Shown one piece after another: positions 17,262 to 26,296 of a DNA stretch of 32,335 bases. The stretch is from a bacterium (GTDB lineage: Bacteria > Arandabacterota > Arandabacteria > Arandabacterales > Arandabacteraceae), in assembly GCA_025774845.1 (NCBI GenBank), contig JALGZP010000046.1:1-32335 (forward strand), in the 5' to 3' direction. The notes below the pieces were generated by a model, which saw nothing but the letters and a program-made list of their open reading frames with translations, made no database searches and had not been told where the DNA came from. Made by a program: the position numbers and the translations under genes. The first letter of the stretch is position 1. Each line of letters begins with the position of its first letter.

Positions 17262-18313
17262 GAGTCTGTCTACTGCTTGTGTTACTCCTCGGCGCTGGAG
17301 GTGCGCATGCCGCCGGTGAGGTGCCCCTGTCGGTGGAGGCGGGTGTCGAGCGGAGGACAGTTGCGGTGGGAGATACATTCAACCTCCATCTCGACCTCGA
17401 CTGGGAGGATGGTGTCGATATCAAGCCTCTGGCAATAGGCGACAGGCTCGGCGGTTTTGTGGTGAGGGATGTGCGGGAAGGTGTGGCGTCGAGGGTTGGT
17501 GAAAGGTTTACGCGGAGAATATCGCTGCTGCTTACCGTCTTCGAACTGGGACCCATGACGGTGCCGCCCGTGACGGTTGTGTACCTGGCGCCGGACGGTG
17601 AGACCCTCAAGGCCGAAACATCGCCGGTCGAGATCGAAGTTGCAAGTATCCTTCCCGATGACGCCGGTGAGATAAGGGACATAAAAGACCCGATCGCGGT
17701 CCCGAGGAGATGGAAGGACCTGATCTTAAGCTACGCGCTCCTCGTCGGTCTGGCGGCCGGCACCGCCGTGAGCGTGCTCCTGTCCGTTAAACGCAAACAC
17801 GAGATTCAAGCCGCACTCCGGACCGTCTGGGTACGGATCACAGGGCCGCTCGTAAAGCTCTTCCTGAGTCTTCTCCGGCTGCTGGGACTCGCAAGACGCG
17901 GGGGAGCCGCGCTGGACCTCGATATAGAGGTCACCGAGCCTCATCTCGTTCCCGAGGATGCCGCACTCAAGGAGCTCAAGAGAATAGAAGCCCTGGGCCT
18001 CATAGAGCGCGGCATGATAAAGGACTACTACACGCTCGTATCCGAGATCGTACGAAGATATCTTGAGCGCAAGTTCCAGGTGCTGGCGATGGAGTCACCG
18101 ACATCCTACACGTTGGGTGCGCTCTTCGAGATAGAGGTAGCGCCCGAGGGTATTGATGCAATCAGGGATGTACTTGAGGAAGGTGACCTGGTTAAGTTCG
18201 CAAAACTCAACCCGGCAGGTGAGGCCGTTGCTTCACTCCTTACGCGGGCAAGAGAAGTCGTGAAGCTCACGGGGAGTCCCGTTGGAGTCGACCGGCAAGT
18301 GGAGTCAGGATAG
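17249..18313 (+). CDS. Exported membrane protein of the Bat operon (unnamed)
   Basis: The 354-residue protein has a signal peptide (LLRVCLLLVLLLGAGGAHA), a beta-rich extracytoplasmic region similar in style to BatD repeats (VEAGVERRTVAVGDTFNLHL), one membrane segment near residues 155-175 (DLILSYALLVGLAAGTAVSVLL), a second hydrophobic stretch near 195-210, and a helical cytoplasmic domain with DYYTLVSEIVRRYLERKF. The arrangement resembles DUF4381-like proteins that lie between DUF58 and vWA genes. ATG 17249 overlaps the DUF58 gene by 13 nt and it ends 2 nt before batA. Probable role: membrane partner of BatA/BatB; the name is withheld because I cannot match it to a named family with certainty. 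Confidence 0.75.
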   Translation: MALLRVCLLLVLLLGAGGAHAAGEVPLSVEAGVERRTVAVGDTFNLHLDLDWEDGVDIKPLAIGDRLGGFVVRDVREGVASRVGERFTRRISLLLTVFELGPMTVPPVTVVYLAPDGETLKAETSPVEIEVASILPDDAGEIRDIKDPIAVPRRWKDLILSYALLVGLAAGTAVSVLLSVKRKHEIQAALRTVWVRITGPLVKLFLSLLRLLGLARRGGAALDLDIEVTEPHLVPEDAALKELKRIEALGLIERGMIKDYYTLVSEIVRRYLERKFQVLAMESPTSYTLGALFEIEVAPEGIDAIRDVLEEGDLVKFAKLNPAGEAVASLLTRAREVVKLTGSPVGVDRQVESG

Positions 18314-18315
18314 TT

Positions 18316-19320
18316 ATGAGATTCGAAAACCCGCTCTTTCTGTTCGTTCTGGCTGCTCTGCCGCTTCTTTACAGGTATACATTCAGGGAGGCTTCCCGGC
18401 GGTATGCCGCCGTACGCTACTCGGATCTTAAGTCACTAGGGGGCAGACTCCGTGTGAGACGTGGCTACCGCGGTACGCTCTTTGCGTTGCGTGTTGCCGC
18501 TCTCGTCTTCATTGCTGTCGCTCTGGCAAGGCCTCAACTCGAGAAGGGCTTTGAGACGATCAAGGCCGAAGGCATAGACATCATGCTGGGGCTTGATATC
18601 TCAGGCAGCATGCGCGCCGAGGATTTTAAGCCTAAGAACAGGATCTACGTCGCAAAACAAGTCGTATCCGACTTCATCACGCTGATAACAAACGACCGCG
18701 CGGGGCTGGTTGTCTTTGCATCCAAGAGCTTCACGAAGTGCCCGCTGACGCTTGATCATGGAGTTCTGCAAACAATGATCGAGGACGTAGAGATCGGGAT
18801 GATAGAAGATGGTACCGCGATCGGTCTGGCGCTGGCCAACTGTGTCGCGCGGCTTAAGGACTCAGATGCCGAGAGCAAGGTTGTGATTCTCCTCACCGAC
18901 GGTGTCAACAACAGGGGTGAAATAGACCCGCTTACCGGTGCATCGCTTGCGAAAGCTGCAGGGATCAGGGTTTACACCATAGGTGTTGGAAAGGAGGGAG
19001 GTGCACGCGTTCCTGTCCCGACGCGTGACGGGAGGATGGTTTACGCACGGAACCGGGACGGCAGCCTCCATATGACCGAGCTCGATGAGGATACACTGAA
19101 GGAGATAGCACGTATCACGGACGGGAGATACCACAGGGCGACCGATGAGAAGGCACTCGAGGAGATCTATAAGAAGATCCTTGAAATGGAGAGGACGGCT
19201 TTTGAGGTTAAGCACTTCAAGCACAGGAAGGAGCTTGCCAAGTACATCTTGCCGTTTGGGGTGCTGGCGATGTTTGTGGAGATCATGCTCCTCAGCACCG
19301 TATGGAGGAAAATACCCTAA
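18316..19320 (+). CDS. batA: BatA-type vWA membrane protein
   Basis: The 334-residue protein starts with the typical BatA/BatB N-terminus MRFENPLFLFVLAALPLL, a second membrane helix (about 54-71), then a von Willebrand A domain with MIDAS DISGSM (94-99) and LTDGVNNRG, and ends with a C-terminal membrane helix (YILPFGVLAMFVEIMLLSTVW). It matches the BatA family of aerotolerance-type operons. The AGGA sequence upstream of ATG 18316 is a good site. It follows the previous gene by 2 nt and precedes batB by about 10 nt. Function in the family: envelope stress or complex assembly together with the MoxR ATPase. Confidence 0.88.
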   Translation: MRFENPLFLFVLAALPLLYRYTFREASRRYAAVRYSDLKSLGGRLRVRRGYRGTLFALRVAALVFIAVALARPQLEKGFETIKAEGIDIMLGLDISGSMRAEDFKPKNRIYVAKQVVSDFITLITNDRAGLVVFASKSFTKCPLTLDHGVLQTMIEDVEIGMIEDGTAIGLALANCVARLKDSDAESKVVILLTDGVNNRGEIDPLTGASLAKAAGIRVYTIGVGKEGGARVPVPTRDGRMVYARNRDGSLHMTELDEDTLKEIARITDGRYHRATDEKALEEIYKKILEMERTAFEVKHFKHRKELAKYILPFGVLAMFVEIMLLSTVWRKIP

Positions 19321-19332
19321 GGGGACACTGTG

Positions 19333-20337
19333 ATGGAAACAGGAAATCCACTGGCCCTTTACTTCATCCTGGCCGCGGCGGCCGGGGCCATGCTCTTCGT
19401 ATTTGAGATCATCTCAACGAAGCGGGCGATGGAGAGGTTTGCCGATTCAGGCATATTCTCCAAGGTAGTGAGGGGTTATTCGCGGAGGAGGAGAATCGTC
19501 AAACGCGTGCTGATGGTGGTAGCCCTTGTCCTCTTGATCCTTGGTTGGGCGATGCCGAGGGTTGGAAGGGGAACGAGGATCATCAAGCGCGAGGGGGCGG
19601 ATATTGTCATAGCTCTGGACGTGTCCGTCAGTATGTATGCTGAGGACGTGAGCCCTAACAGGATGGAGGTCGCCAAGCGGGCCGTCAGGACCCTGATTTC
19701 ACGTCTGGGTGAAGACCGCTTCGCGCTCGTCGGCTTTGCCGGGGTGGGTTTCATCCACTGTCCGCTCACGATTGACAGCGGTGCGCTCGCCATGTTTGTG
19801 GATTTCCTGAACCCCGGTGTTGTACCCGACCAGGGGACCAACATTGGAAGCGCGATAACCGAATCGCTTGCCGCACTCAAGAGTAGCAGCGGGCGGGGCA
19901 AGGCCATTGTGCTCATTACGGACGGGGAAGACCATGGCCGCGAGCTTGAAGATGCTATCAAGACGGCCCAGTCAGACGGTGTTAGGATTTATACTCTGGG
20001 TGTGGGAACGCCCGGGGGCGAACCGATACCTGTCAGGGATCGTAGTGGCGCCGTTACATCATATAAACGCGATGAAGGCGATGACGTGGTGGTTTCGAAG
20101 TTGGACACTGCTCTTCTCAGGCGGATCGCAAGGACAACCGGTGGTGATAGCTATACTCTCGGGCTCGGCGATAAGGAGATAGCGAAGCTCGCGCGCTCGA
20201 TAGAGGAAATCGAGAAGGGTGTGCTCGAGCAGCGTTCGTACGAAGACTATGCCGAGTTGTTTCAAATACCCCTCCTCTTCTGCTTTCTACTGCTGGCTGC
20301 GGAGGGATTCATAGGAGACAAGGTGAGACGTGCGTAG
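19333..20337 (+). CDS. batB: BatB-type vWA membrane protein
   Basis: The protein is 334 residues from ATG 19333; a GTG directly before it (19330) is the track's start and cannot be excluded. N-terminal and second membrane helices (about 9-27 and 59-72) flank the juxtamembrane segment, followed by a vWA domain with MIDAS DVSVSM (96-101), ITDGEDHG and a C-terminal helix (LFQIPLLFCFLLLAAEGF). The short Arg-rich segment YSRRRRIVKR lies on the cytoplasmic side. Related to BatA in fold and probably forms a pair with it. Overlaps batC by 8 nt. Confidence 0.87.
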   Translation: METGNPLALYFILAAAAGAMLFVFEIISTKRAMERFADSGIFSKVVRGYSRRRRIVKRVLMVVALVLLILGWAMPRVGRGTRIIKREGADIVIALDVSVSMYAEDVSPNRMEVAKRAVRTLISRLGEDRFALVGFAGVGFIHCPLTIDSGALAMFVDFLNPGVVPDQGTNIGSAITESLAALKSSSGRGKAIVLITDGEDHGRELEDAIKTAQSDGVRIYTLGVGTPGGEPIPVRDRSGAVTSYKRDEGDDVVVSKLDTALLRRIARTTGGDSYTLGLGDKEIAKLARSIEEIEKGVLEQRSYEDYAELFQIPLLFCFLLLAAEGFIGDKVRRA

Positions 20338-21088
20338 ATACATTCTCGCATTAGGTGCTATCGTGGTGATCGCAAGTACGTCCCATGCCGTCACCTTGAG
20401 GGACAGGATGCACGGAACGATAAGCAAGGGTAATCACCACTATGAAGAAGGGGAACACCAACAAGCCCTGGATCGATATCTTGCGGCTGAGAGACTCGAT
20501 TCACTGCATTCGGTACCTCACTTCAATGCCGGGGACGCTCTTTACAGACTCGGCAAGTTCCCGGAAGGAGCACGCGAGTTTCTCAATTCATCGGCGTCTC
20601 CCGCGGACAGCATCGCGGCCATGAGCTACTACAATCTGGGTAATTCGATGTTTAAGAGCGGCGATCTCAAGGGGGCGGCCGAGGCTTACAAGAGAAGCCT
20701 GCTCATAGATCCGGATGATGAGGATGCCAAGTACAACCTCGAGTACGCCATAAAGATGATCGAAGAGCAGGAGCAGGAGAGCGAGCAGCAGGAGGACAAG
20801 AAGGAGCAACCCGAGGACAAACAGGACGATGAGCTTGCCAAGGAAAAAGAGCAGCAGGATCAAGGCGAGGATGAAGAGGATAAGGACCAGAGCCAGCAGG
20901 GCGAGGACGAGCAAGACCAGGACAGCGAACAGCAGCGGGAGAGCCAGCCCCAGCCCGAGCCTGGTGAGATAAGTCCCGAGGATCTCGAGAGAATACTTGC
21001 GGCAATAGAGGCAAGCGATAAGGATACACAGGAGGAGATGCTCAAGAAGGCGGCGAAGAGGAAGCGAATAACGGGTAAGGACTGGTAA
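20330..21088 (+). CDS. batC: BatC-type TPR protein with acidic/Gln-rich tail
   Basis: The 252-residue protein begins at GTG 20330 within the end of batB. It has a signal peptide (MRRYILALGAIVVIASTSHA), tetratricopeptide repeats (about 28-140; GNHHYEEGEHQQALDRYLAA, YYNLGNSMFKSGDLKGAAEAYKRSL in pieces), and then a low-complexity stretch of Glu, Gln, Asp and Lys (about 143-215) before a short conserved end with EEMLKKAAKRKR. The charged tail is common in BatC-like proteins and is probably flexible. It likely serves as periplasmic scaffold for BatA/BatB/BatD. It is 5 nt upstream of batD. Confidence 0.82.
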   Translation: MRRYILALGAIVVIASTSHAVTLRDRMHGTISKGNHHYEEGEHQQALDRYLAAERLDSLHSVPHFNAGDALYRLGKFPEGAREFLNSSASPADSIAAMSYYNLGNSMFKSGDLKGAAEAYKRSLLIDPDDEDAKYNLEYAIKMIEEQEQESEQQEDKKEQPEDKQDDELAKEKEQQDQGEDEEDKDQSQQGEDEQDQDSEQQRESQPQPEPGEISPEDLERILAAIEASDKDTQEEMLKKAAKRKRITGKDW

Positions 21089-21093
21089 TACAC

Positions 21094-22869
21094 ATGAATC
21101 GTGCTGCGACATTGGTGGTTGTCTGGCTTGCATGCGGACTCGCGCTTACAGGCGCCTCGGTGGCCGAAGACTTTCGGGCGGAAGCCTCGGTTGATAGAAG
21201 GGCTGTGGGGGTGGGTGAGGCCCTGACCCTTACTATAGCGGTCTACGGCGGGGATCAGATTAAGGAGCCCGACCTGAGTGGTATCGATGGTTTCCGCGTA
21301 GTCAACAAGTCAACCTCACGCAATGTCAGCATCGTCAATATGAAGATGACCCGGTCGTTGAGTCTTCAGTACACGCTTGTGGCCCTCAAGCAGGGTGAGC
21401 ATGTATTGGGGCCGTTCACCGTCGCCGCGGACAAGCAAACGTATGAAACCGATCCTGTCAGGGTCACCGTGACCAAGGGTCGCGCCCCGTCCGAGCGAGA
21501 GCAGGACGGTGCTCAGTCGAATGAGGACCTTGTGTTTCTCACCGCGTCGGTGGACAAAAGCACAGCGTATGTCGGCCAACAGATCACATATACACTCAAG
21601 TTCGCATACCGCGTGCACCTCAGCGGTATGCAATATGACGCACAGGATCATACCGGTTTCTGGTTCGAGGACCTGGGCGATACCGGCCCCGAGATAGAAA
21701 CCATACGCGGCACACAGTATTATGTCCTTACCAGACGCAGGGCCTTCTTTCCCATCTCCAGCGGGAAGTTCACGATCGGGAAAGCAGGCGTGCGATTCGA
21801 GGCGCGCCAGCTGGATCCGTTTTCACGTGATCCGTTCAGTCTCTTCGGGCGTGATCGTTTCAGCGCATTCGGAAGGAGGCAGGGGGCTGCAGAAGCTAAA
21901 TCCATCGAAATCGAAGTACTCCCGCTGCCGAGTCAAGGTAAGCCCGTTGACTTCACAGGGGCCGTCGGGAATTTCAGCCTTTCTGCACAGGCGAGCGCAA
22001 CCGAGGTAATGGTCGGGGAATCGCTGACGCTTTCCGTCAAGGTGCGGGGCCGGGGCAATCTCAAGTCGATAGGGGAGATCCCTCTCCCTGAGATAAGAGA
22101 CTTCCGGGTGTTCGCTCCCAAGGCCAGGGAAGTGATAAACGCCGACGGGCAGGTCGTCGGTGGTGAGAAGATCTTCGAACTTGTGCTTGTGCCGCAGCGA
22201 CCGGGCAACTACACGCTGGAAGGTTTTGAGTTTTCCTACTTCGATCCCGCCAAGGCAACCTACGTGGTGACATCTGCCGATCCCGTCCGGGTCGCAGTGC
22301 TTCCTGCCGATGAGTCGTTCGCCGGTCAACTCAGTGAGGCGGGTCTGGATACCAGGATAGCACGCCAGGACATAAGGCATGTGAAACGGGTCGCCATCGA
22401 CAGAGATGATCTAACCCTCACATTCAGCGCCGCCGCCGGTACGCTGATCAAGTATCTTCCGGTGCTGATCGCGCTTGCCGGTATTGTGATAAGCATTCAA
22501 AGAAGACGTGCCGCAGGTTCAGGTCGGGCAGGGGCCCGGAGGGCTTCCAAGGTGCTCATGCGGGAGCTTAAGTCCGCTGAGCGTATGCTTGCGAGAGAGG
22601 TACGGACATCCGATGTCTCCGGTCACGTCGCTAGATCCATAAAGAGGTATATTGCCGTAAGAGCAGGTGTAGGTGAGTCGGTGGTGGATGAGGTCTTCGT
22701 GGGATCGATGAGATGGGTCTCACTCGAGCGACGCACGGAGATCGGGCAACTTCTCGGCGATCTGGACCGCATCAGATTTGCACCGGTAAGCCCCGATCGC
22801 GAGGAGTTGGTCCAGATTATCGAGAAGGCATGGCACATCTTTAACGTGGTAGACAAAGAATGGAAATAA
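21094..22869 (+). CDS. batD: BatD-type membrane protein
   Basis: The 591-residue protein has a signal peptide (ending near GASVAEDFRA), repeated beta-sandwich domains typical of BatD (VDRRAVGVGEALTLTIAVYGG; VDKSTAYVGQQITYTLKFAY; ASATEVMVGESLTLSVKVRG) spaced over residues 25-430, a membrane helix (about 448-466) and a cytoplasmic helical tail. The repeats share the pattern V-x-R/K-x-x-x-x-VG-E-x-x-T/L. This matches the BatD family. The operon order MoxR-DUF58-unnamed-BatA-BatB-BatC-BatD-BatE supports it. A 24-bp repeat arm begins 8 nt after its stop. Confidence 0.87.
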   Translation: MNRAATLVVVWLACGLALTGASVAEDFRAEASVDRRAVGVGEALTLTIAVYGGDQIKEPDLSGIDGFRVVNKSTSRNVSIVNMKMTRSLSLQYTLVALKQGEHVLGPFTVAADKQTYETDPVRVTVTKGRAPSEREQDGAQSNEDLVFLTASVDKSTAYVGQQITYTLKFAYRVHLSGMQYDAQDHTGFWFEDLGDTGPEIETIRGTQYYVLTRRRAFFPISSGKFTIGKAGVRFEARQLDPFSRDPFSLFGRDRFSAFGRRQGAAEAKSIEIEVLPLPSQGKPVDFTGAVGNFSLSAQASATEVMVGESLTLSVKVRGRGNLKSIGEIPLPEIRDFRVFAPKAREVINADGQVVGGEKIFELVLVPQRPGNYTLEGFEFSYFDPAKATYVVTSADPVRVAVLPADESFAGQLSEAGLDTRIARQDIRHVKRVAIDRDDLTLTFSAAAGTLIKYLPVLIALAGIVISIQRRRAAGSGRAGARRASKVLMRELKSAERMLAREVRTSDVSGHVARSIKRYIAVRAGVGESVVDEVFVGSMRWVSLERRTEIGQLLGDLDRIRFAPVSPDREELVQIIEKAWHIFNVVDKEWK

Positions 22870-22876
22870 CCACCTT

Positions 22877-22900
22877 GGGGTCAGGTCTTGAAGTCAAGCG
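22877..22900 (+). repeat. Left arm of the inverted repeat bracketing batE
   Basis: A 24-nt sequence starting GGGGTCAGGTCTTGAA matches the reverse complement of 23794-23817 with two mismatches (first 16 bases identical). It lies between batD and batE and begins with the same GGGGTCAG head as the element at 11548-11674. Confidence 0.8.
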
Positions 22901-22949
22901 GTTTGGGGGTACTGACGGCTGGCCCGCCTTTCGGCCCGCCTTGCTCAGA

Positions 22950-23759
22950 ATGAGGATATTCGCTGGCGTCCCAAAAGGCTCGGCCCGCCGATACTTAGGC
23001 TTGGGCCTGATGATTGCCCTGACGTGCCTACTCCTGACCGGTGTGGCTCGGGCTCAGTCCCCGCTTGGCGACATCAATACCGTGTTTAACGACGGCTGTG
23101 ACCTCTACGAGCAGGGTGATTTCGGTCTTGCGGCCGAGCACTTTGAATCCCTGATTGCGCGGGGTGTGAAGAGTGCCGCGGTGTACTACAATCTTGGCAA
23201 TTGCTACTACAAACAGGGTCACACCGGCCGGGCGGTTGCGACCTACAGGCGTGGCGGGATGCTCGCGCCGAGAGATTCAGACATAAAGACCAATCTCAAT
23301 CTCGTACGGTCGGTTGTGGGATTCAGGGACACTACAGCATCGTACGATCTTGGTGGTGTCGCCGTATTCCCGTTGCGTCTGGCCTCGCCGCGGGAACTCA
23401 TGCTGGTCTTCTACGTGGGCTACTATCTCACAATCATATGCTTAGTGTGCGTCCTGTTCTTTGGAGGCAATCTCCGCAGGAAGAGTCTTCGCATCCTGAT
23501 CGTGCTTCTCGTCGTGACGGTCGGGGCCCTCGGGTTTGCGCGGTATGGGGTATCGAGATTCAACAATGGTTCCGATGGTGTCGTCACATCCGAGAAGGCC
23601 GAGTTCATGTCGGGCCCGGGTACGGCATTCGATGAACTGGCCCGGCTCCCGGATGGGGTGGAGGTCAGGCTAAGGGCCAGGAGCGGTATCTGGGTCGAAG
23701 TGGAACTCTCAACGGGTGATATCGGCTGGATCCGCGAGAAGGATATAGAGAAGATCTGA
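22950..23759 (+). CDS. batE: BatE-type TPR/SH3 protein
   Basis: From ATG 22950 the protein has 269 residues. I prefer this start to the track's ATG 22860 because the longer form would translate a repeat arm and a compositionally odd GGCCCGCC-rich stretch; neither start has a clear binding site. A signal peptide (YLGLGLMIALTCLLLTGVARA) precedes TPR motifs (GCDLYEQGDFGLAAEHFESL; YYNLGNCYYKQGHTGRAVATYRR in pieces). Two membrane helices follow (about 143-165 and 176-195). The C-terminus is an SH3-like domain (AEFMSGPGTAFDELARLPDGVEVRLRARSG to DIGWI in pieces). This order matches BatE. It ends the operon, with its TGA stop inside a CTGACCCC motif. The N-terminal boundary is uncertain. Confidence 0.8.
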   Translation: MRIFAGVPKGSARRYLGLGLMIALTCLLLTGVARAQSPLGDINTVFNDGCDLYEQGDFGLAAEHFESLIARGVKSAAVYYNLGNCYYKQGHTGRAVATYRRGGMLAPRDSDIKTNLNLVRSVVGFRDTTASYDLGGVAVFPLRLASPRELMLVFYVGYYLTIICLVCVLFFGGNLRRKSLRILIVLLVVTVGALGFARYGVSRFNNGSDGVVTSEKAEFMSGPGTAFDELARLPDGVEVRLRARSGIWVEVELSTGDIGWIREKDIEKI

Positions 23760-23771
23760 CCCCAACAAGAG

Positions 23772-23803
23772 AGCGCCGCCACCTGAGTGGCGACGCTTAA
23801 TTT
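23772..23803 (+). terminator. Hairpin after the Bat operon, possible terminator
   Basis: AGCG-C-CGCCAC, loop CTGA, GTGGCG-A-CGCT (23772-23797) with one mismatch inside, followed by TTAATTT. The U-tract is short, so efficiency is uncertain. It lies between convergent operons and partly overlaps the right repeat arm. Confidence 0.5.
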
Positions 23804-23817
23804 CAAGACCTGACCCC
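23794..23817 (-). repeat. Right arm of the inverted repeat bracketing batE
   Basis: Reverse complement of 22877-22900 with two mismatches, ending CCTGACCCC. A further CTGACCCC half-motif overlaps the batE stop (23756-23763). These copies suggest REP-type insertions on both sides of batE. Confidence 0.8.
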
Positions 23818-23836
23818 GAGGGTTCCCCGGGGGTCC

Positions 23837-26296
23837 TTAGTCGGTGGCCGCTTTGGCCTCTTTGTCAGGCTTTTTTGCCTTCTTCTTCTTGGCTTTCTTC
23901 TTGGCTTCCTGGTCGGCCAGGATACGCTTGGTCTCCTCGACCTCCTCGACGGTGACCGTCTTTCTCAGCTCTTCCATCTCCTCCATCACCTTCTGGAAGC
24001 GTTGACCTTCGGCGGCACTGATCCAGTAAAGCGGAAGCCTCTCACCCCTGATGCCCAACTTGACGAGCTGATCTCTCAGTTTGTCCACCCGCTTCTTTGT
24101 CCAGTGGTTGGCATCGATGTAGTGACAGTCGCCAAAGTGGCACCCCGAGACAAGTACAACAGGTGCCCCCTTCTTAAACGCATGCAGTATGAACTTCGTA
24201 CTGACCCTGGCGCTGCACATAGTTCTTATCAGACGCGGGCTTGCCGGCTGCTGGAGTCTCGATACGCCTGCGAAGTCCGCACCGGCGTAGGAGCACCAGT
24301 TACACGCGAAAACCACGACCTTGTCCATGGGGTTCTCTTCAAGCATCGCGTCTATCTGCGAGATGATCTGCTCATCGGTGAAATGCCTCATGACGATCGC
24401 ATCGAACGGGCACTCAGCTCCACAGCATCCACACCCGGCACAGGCTGCCTCGATTACCTTGGGCGGCTGCTTCGATGCCTTATCGAACTGGATGGCATTG
24501 TAGGGGCATACCTTGGCACAGATGCCGCACATCTTGCACTTCTCATCTATGATCCTTGAGGTAATGGCCTCTACTGTGATCTCACCCTTACACATCAGGC
24601 TGCCTGCTCTTGCGACAGCACCCGAGGCCTGTGTCACCGAGTCCTTGATGTCCTTCGGTGCCTCGGAACACCCGGCGAAGTAAATCCCGCGTGTGGGGGC
24701 ATCCACAGGCTCAAGTTTGGGATGTGCCTCGAGCAGGAACCCATCAGCGGTCTTCGAGAGGTTGAGCATCTGCCTCATCTCATCGAGTTTGTCGGGAGGT
24801 TCGAGTCCGACCGACAGGACCACCATGTCATAGGAGTGCTTCTCAGTCTTGCCGGTCTCCACGTTCTCAACGTAGAGATCGAGCATGCCGTCCTCGTTCA
24901 TTCTTATCTCGCCCGGCAGTCCTCTCATGTACCTGACACCGTGGGACTTGCTCCTCTTGTACAGATCCTCAAAGCCTTTGCCGAAGGCACGGATGTCGAT
25001 GTAGTAGACCCCTACATCTATTTCCGGCCAATGCTCTTTGATGAGAATCGTGTCCTTGACGGAGTTCATGCAGCAGACATTGCTGCAATATGGCTGTCCC
25101 TTCTTCTCGGATCTCGATCCGATACACTGGAGGAACGCCACCTTCTTAGGGAGCTCACGGTTGTCCAACCGTACAAGTTCCCCGCCGGTCGGACCGCCCG
25201 CGTTGATCAGCCTCTCAAACTCCATGCTTGTTATGACATTGGGATACTTCGTGTAACCGTACTCGGTAAGCACGGTGGGATCGAAGACCTTCATGCCCGT
25301 TGCCACGATGATCACTCCGACTTCGAGCTCGACGTCCTCGTCCTCCTGGTCGTAGTTGATGCATTCCTTTTCACAGGCCTGGGAACACTTCTCGCAGGCG
25401 AGCGGCATATGACCGAGGCAGTCTTCAGCGTTCAGGACGTATGCAGGCGGTATCGCCTGAGGGAAGGGACTATAGATCGCCTTACGTGTCGCAAGCCCCA
25501 TCTCGAACTCGTTGGGCCTTGTGACGGGGCATACCTCAACACAGTCTCCGCAGGCGGTGCATTCCTTCTCATCCACAAACCTGGCCTTGCGATGGACGGT
25601 GACCTTGAAGTTGCCGACGTAACCGGTTACCTTCGTGACTTCGCTGTAGGCCAGCAGTTCAACCTTCGGATGTCGACCGACATCCGTCATCTTGGGACCG
25701 AGAATTCATATAGAGCAGTCCATGGTCGGATACGTTTTGTCGATCTGGGCCATTATCCCGCCGATCGACGGCTCCTTTTCGACCAGGTAGACCTGGTAGC
25801 CGTTTTCGGCGAGATCAAGCGATGCCTGAATACCGGCCACTCCGGCTCCTATGACCAGGGCCTTGGCGGTGACAGGCACAACGGTCTCGTCCTGCTCTTC
25901 GAGCCCTGCGGCTCTTGCCACCGACATCTTGACAAGATCCTTTGCCTTCTCGGTCGCGCCCTTCTTGTCGTGGAGGTGCACCCAGCTACAGTGCTCGCGG
26001 ATATTGGCCATCTCGAGAAGGTAGGGGTTGAGCCCAGCTTCTTCGACGGCCTTCCTGAACGTAGGCTCATGCAGCCTGGGTGTACACGAGGCAACAACAA
26101 CCCGCTCGAGATTATGCTCGGCTATTGCCTTCTTGATCTCCACCTGTCCAGGATCGGAGCATGTGTACCTGTTGGCTACCGCCGCGACCACACCCGGAAG
26201 GGTCTTTGCGTATTCGGTGACCGCGTCGCAATCTACGCTGCCAGCGATGTTCATACCACAATGACAAACAAAGACGCCGATTCTCTTGCTGCTCAA
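23837..26296 (-). CDS. hdrA: HdrA-MvhD fusion, selenoprotein with in-frame UGA
   Basis: The track splits this gene at TGA 25706-25708, but both ORFs share one frame and join as TMDCSI-U-ILGPKMTDVGRHPK, which is continuous HdrA. Sec is residue 197 and forms CxxU with Cys 194; the paralogue in the same operon has CSIC here. From the TTG start at 26296 (GAGGA upstream) the 819-residue protein has an N-terminal HdrA domain (VCHCGMNIAG, ASCTPRLHEPTF), FAD site GAGVAG (150-155) and ferredoxin-type clusters CTACGDC and CEKCSQAC. These are followed by the HdrA cluster region QCIGSRSEKKGQPYCSNVCC, two more clusters (CKMCGIC, CAGCGCC), an MvhD domain (FACNWCSYAGAD, CSARVS, GCHFGDCHY) and a Lys-rich tail. 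HdrA is the flavin subunit for electron bifurcation; MvhD links it to an electron donor. It overlaps hdrCB by 4 nt. Sec-containing HdrA is known in methanogens and some bacteria. Confidence 0.92.
25667..25705 (-). promoter_or_regulatory. Candidate bacterial SECIS element in hdrA
   Basis: A perfect 8-bp stem (CGGATGTC with GACATCCG) closes a GGTC loop at 25675-25678. The loop starts 27 nt after the UGA (25706-25708), and its two leading G residues agree with the bacterial SECIS rule. It lies within coding sequence, as expected for bacteria. Confidence 0.8.

Noticed and set aside
20760-20975. Repetitive GAG/CAG-rich stretch as a DNA repeat
   Set aside because: It is coding low complexity (Glu/Gln/Asp tail of BatC), common in this family, not a separate repeat element.
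22860-22949. N-terminal extension of BatE from ATG 22860
   Set aside because: It would translate the repeat arm and a GGCCCGCC-rich stretch before the signal peptide, which is implausible, though no strong alternative binding site exists.
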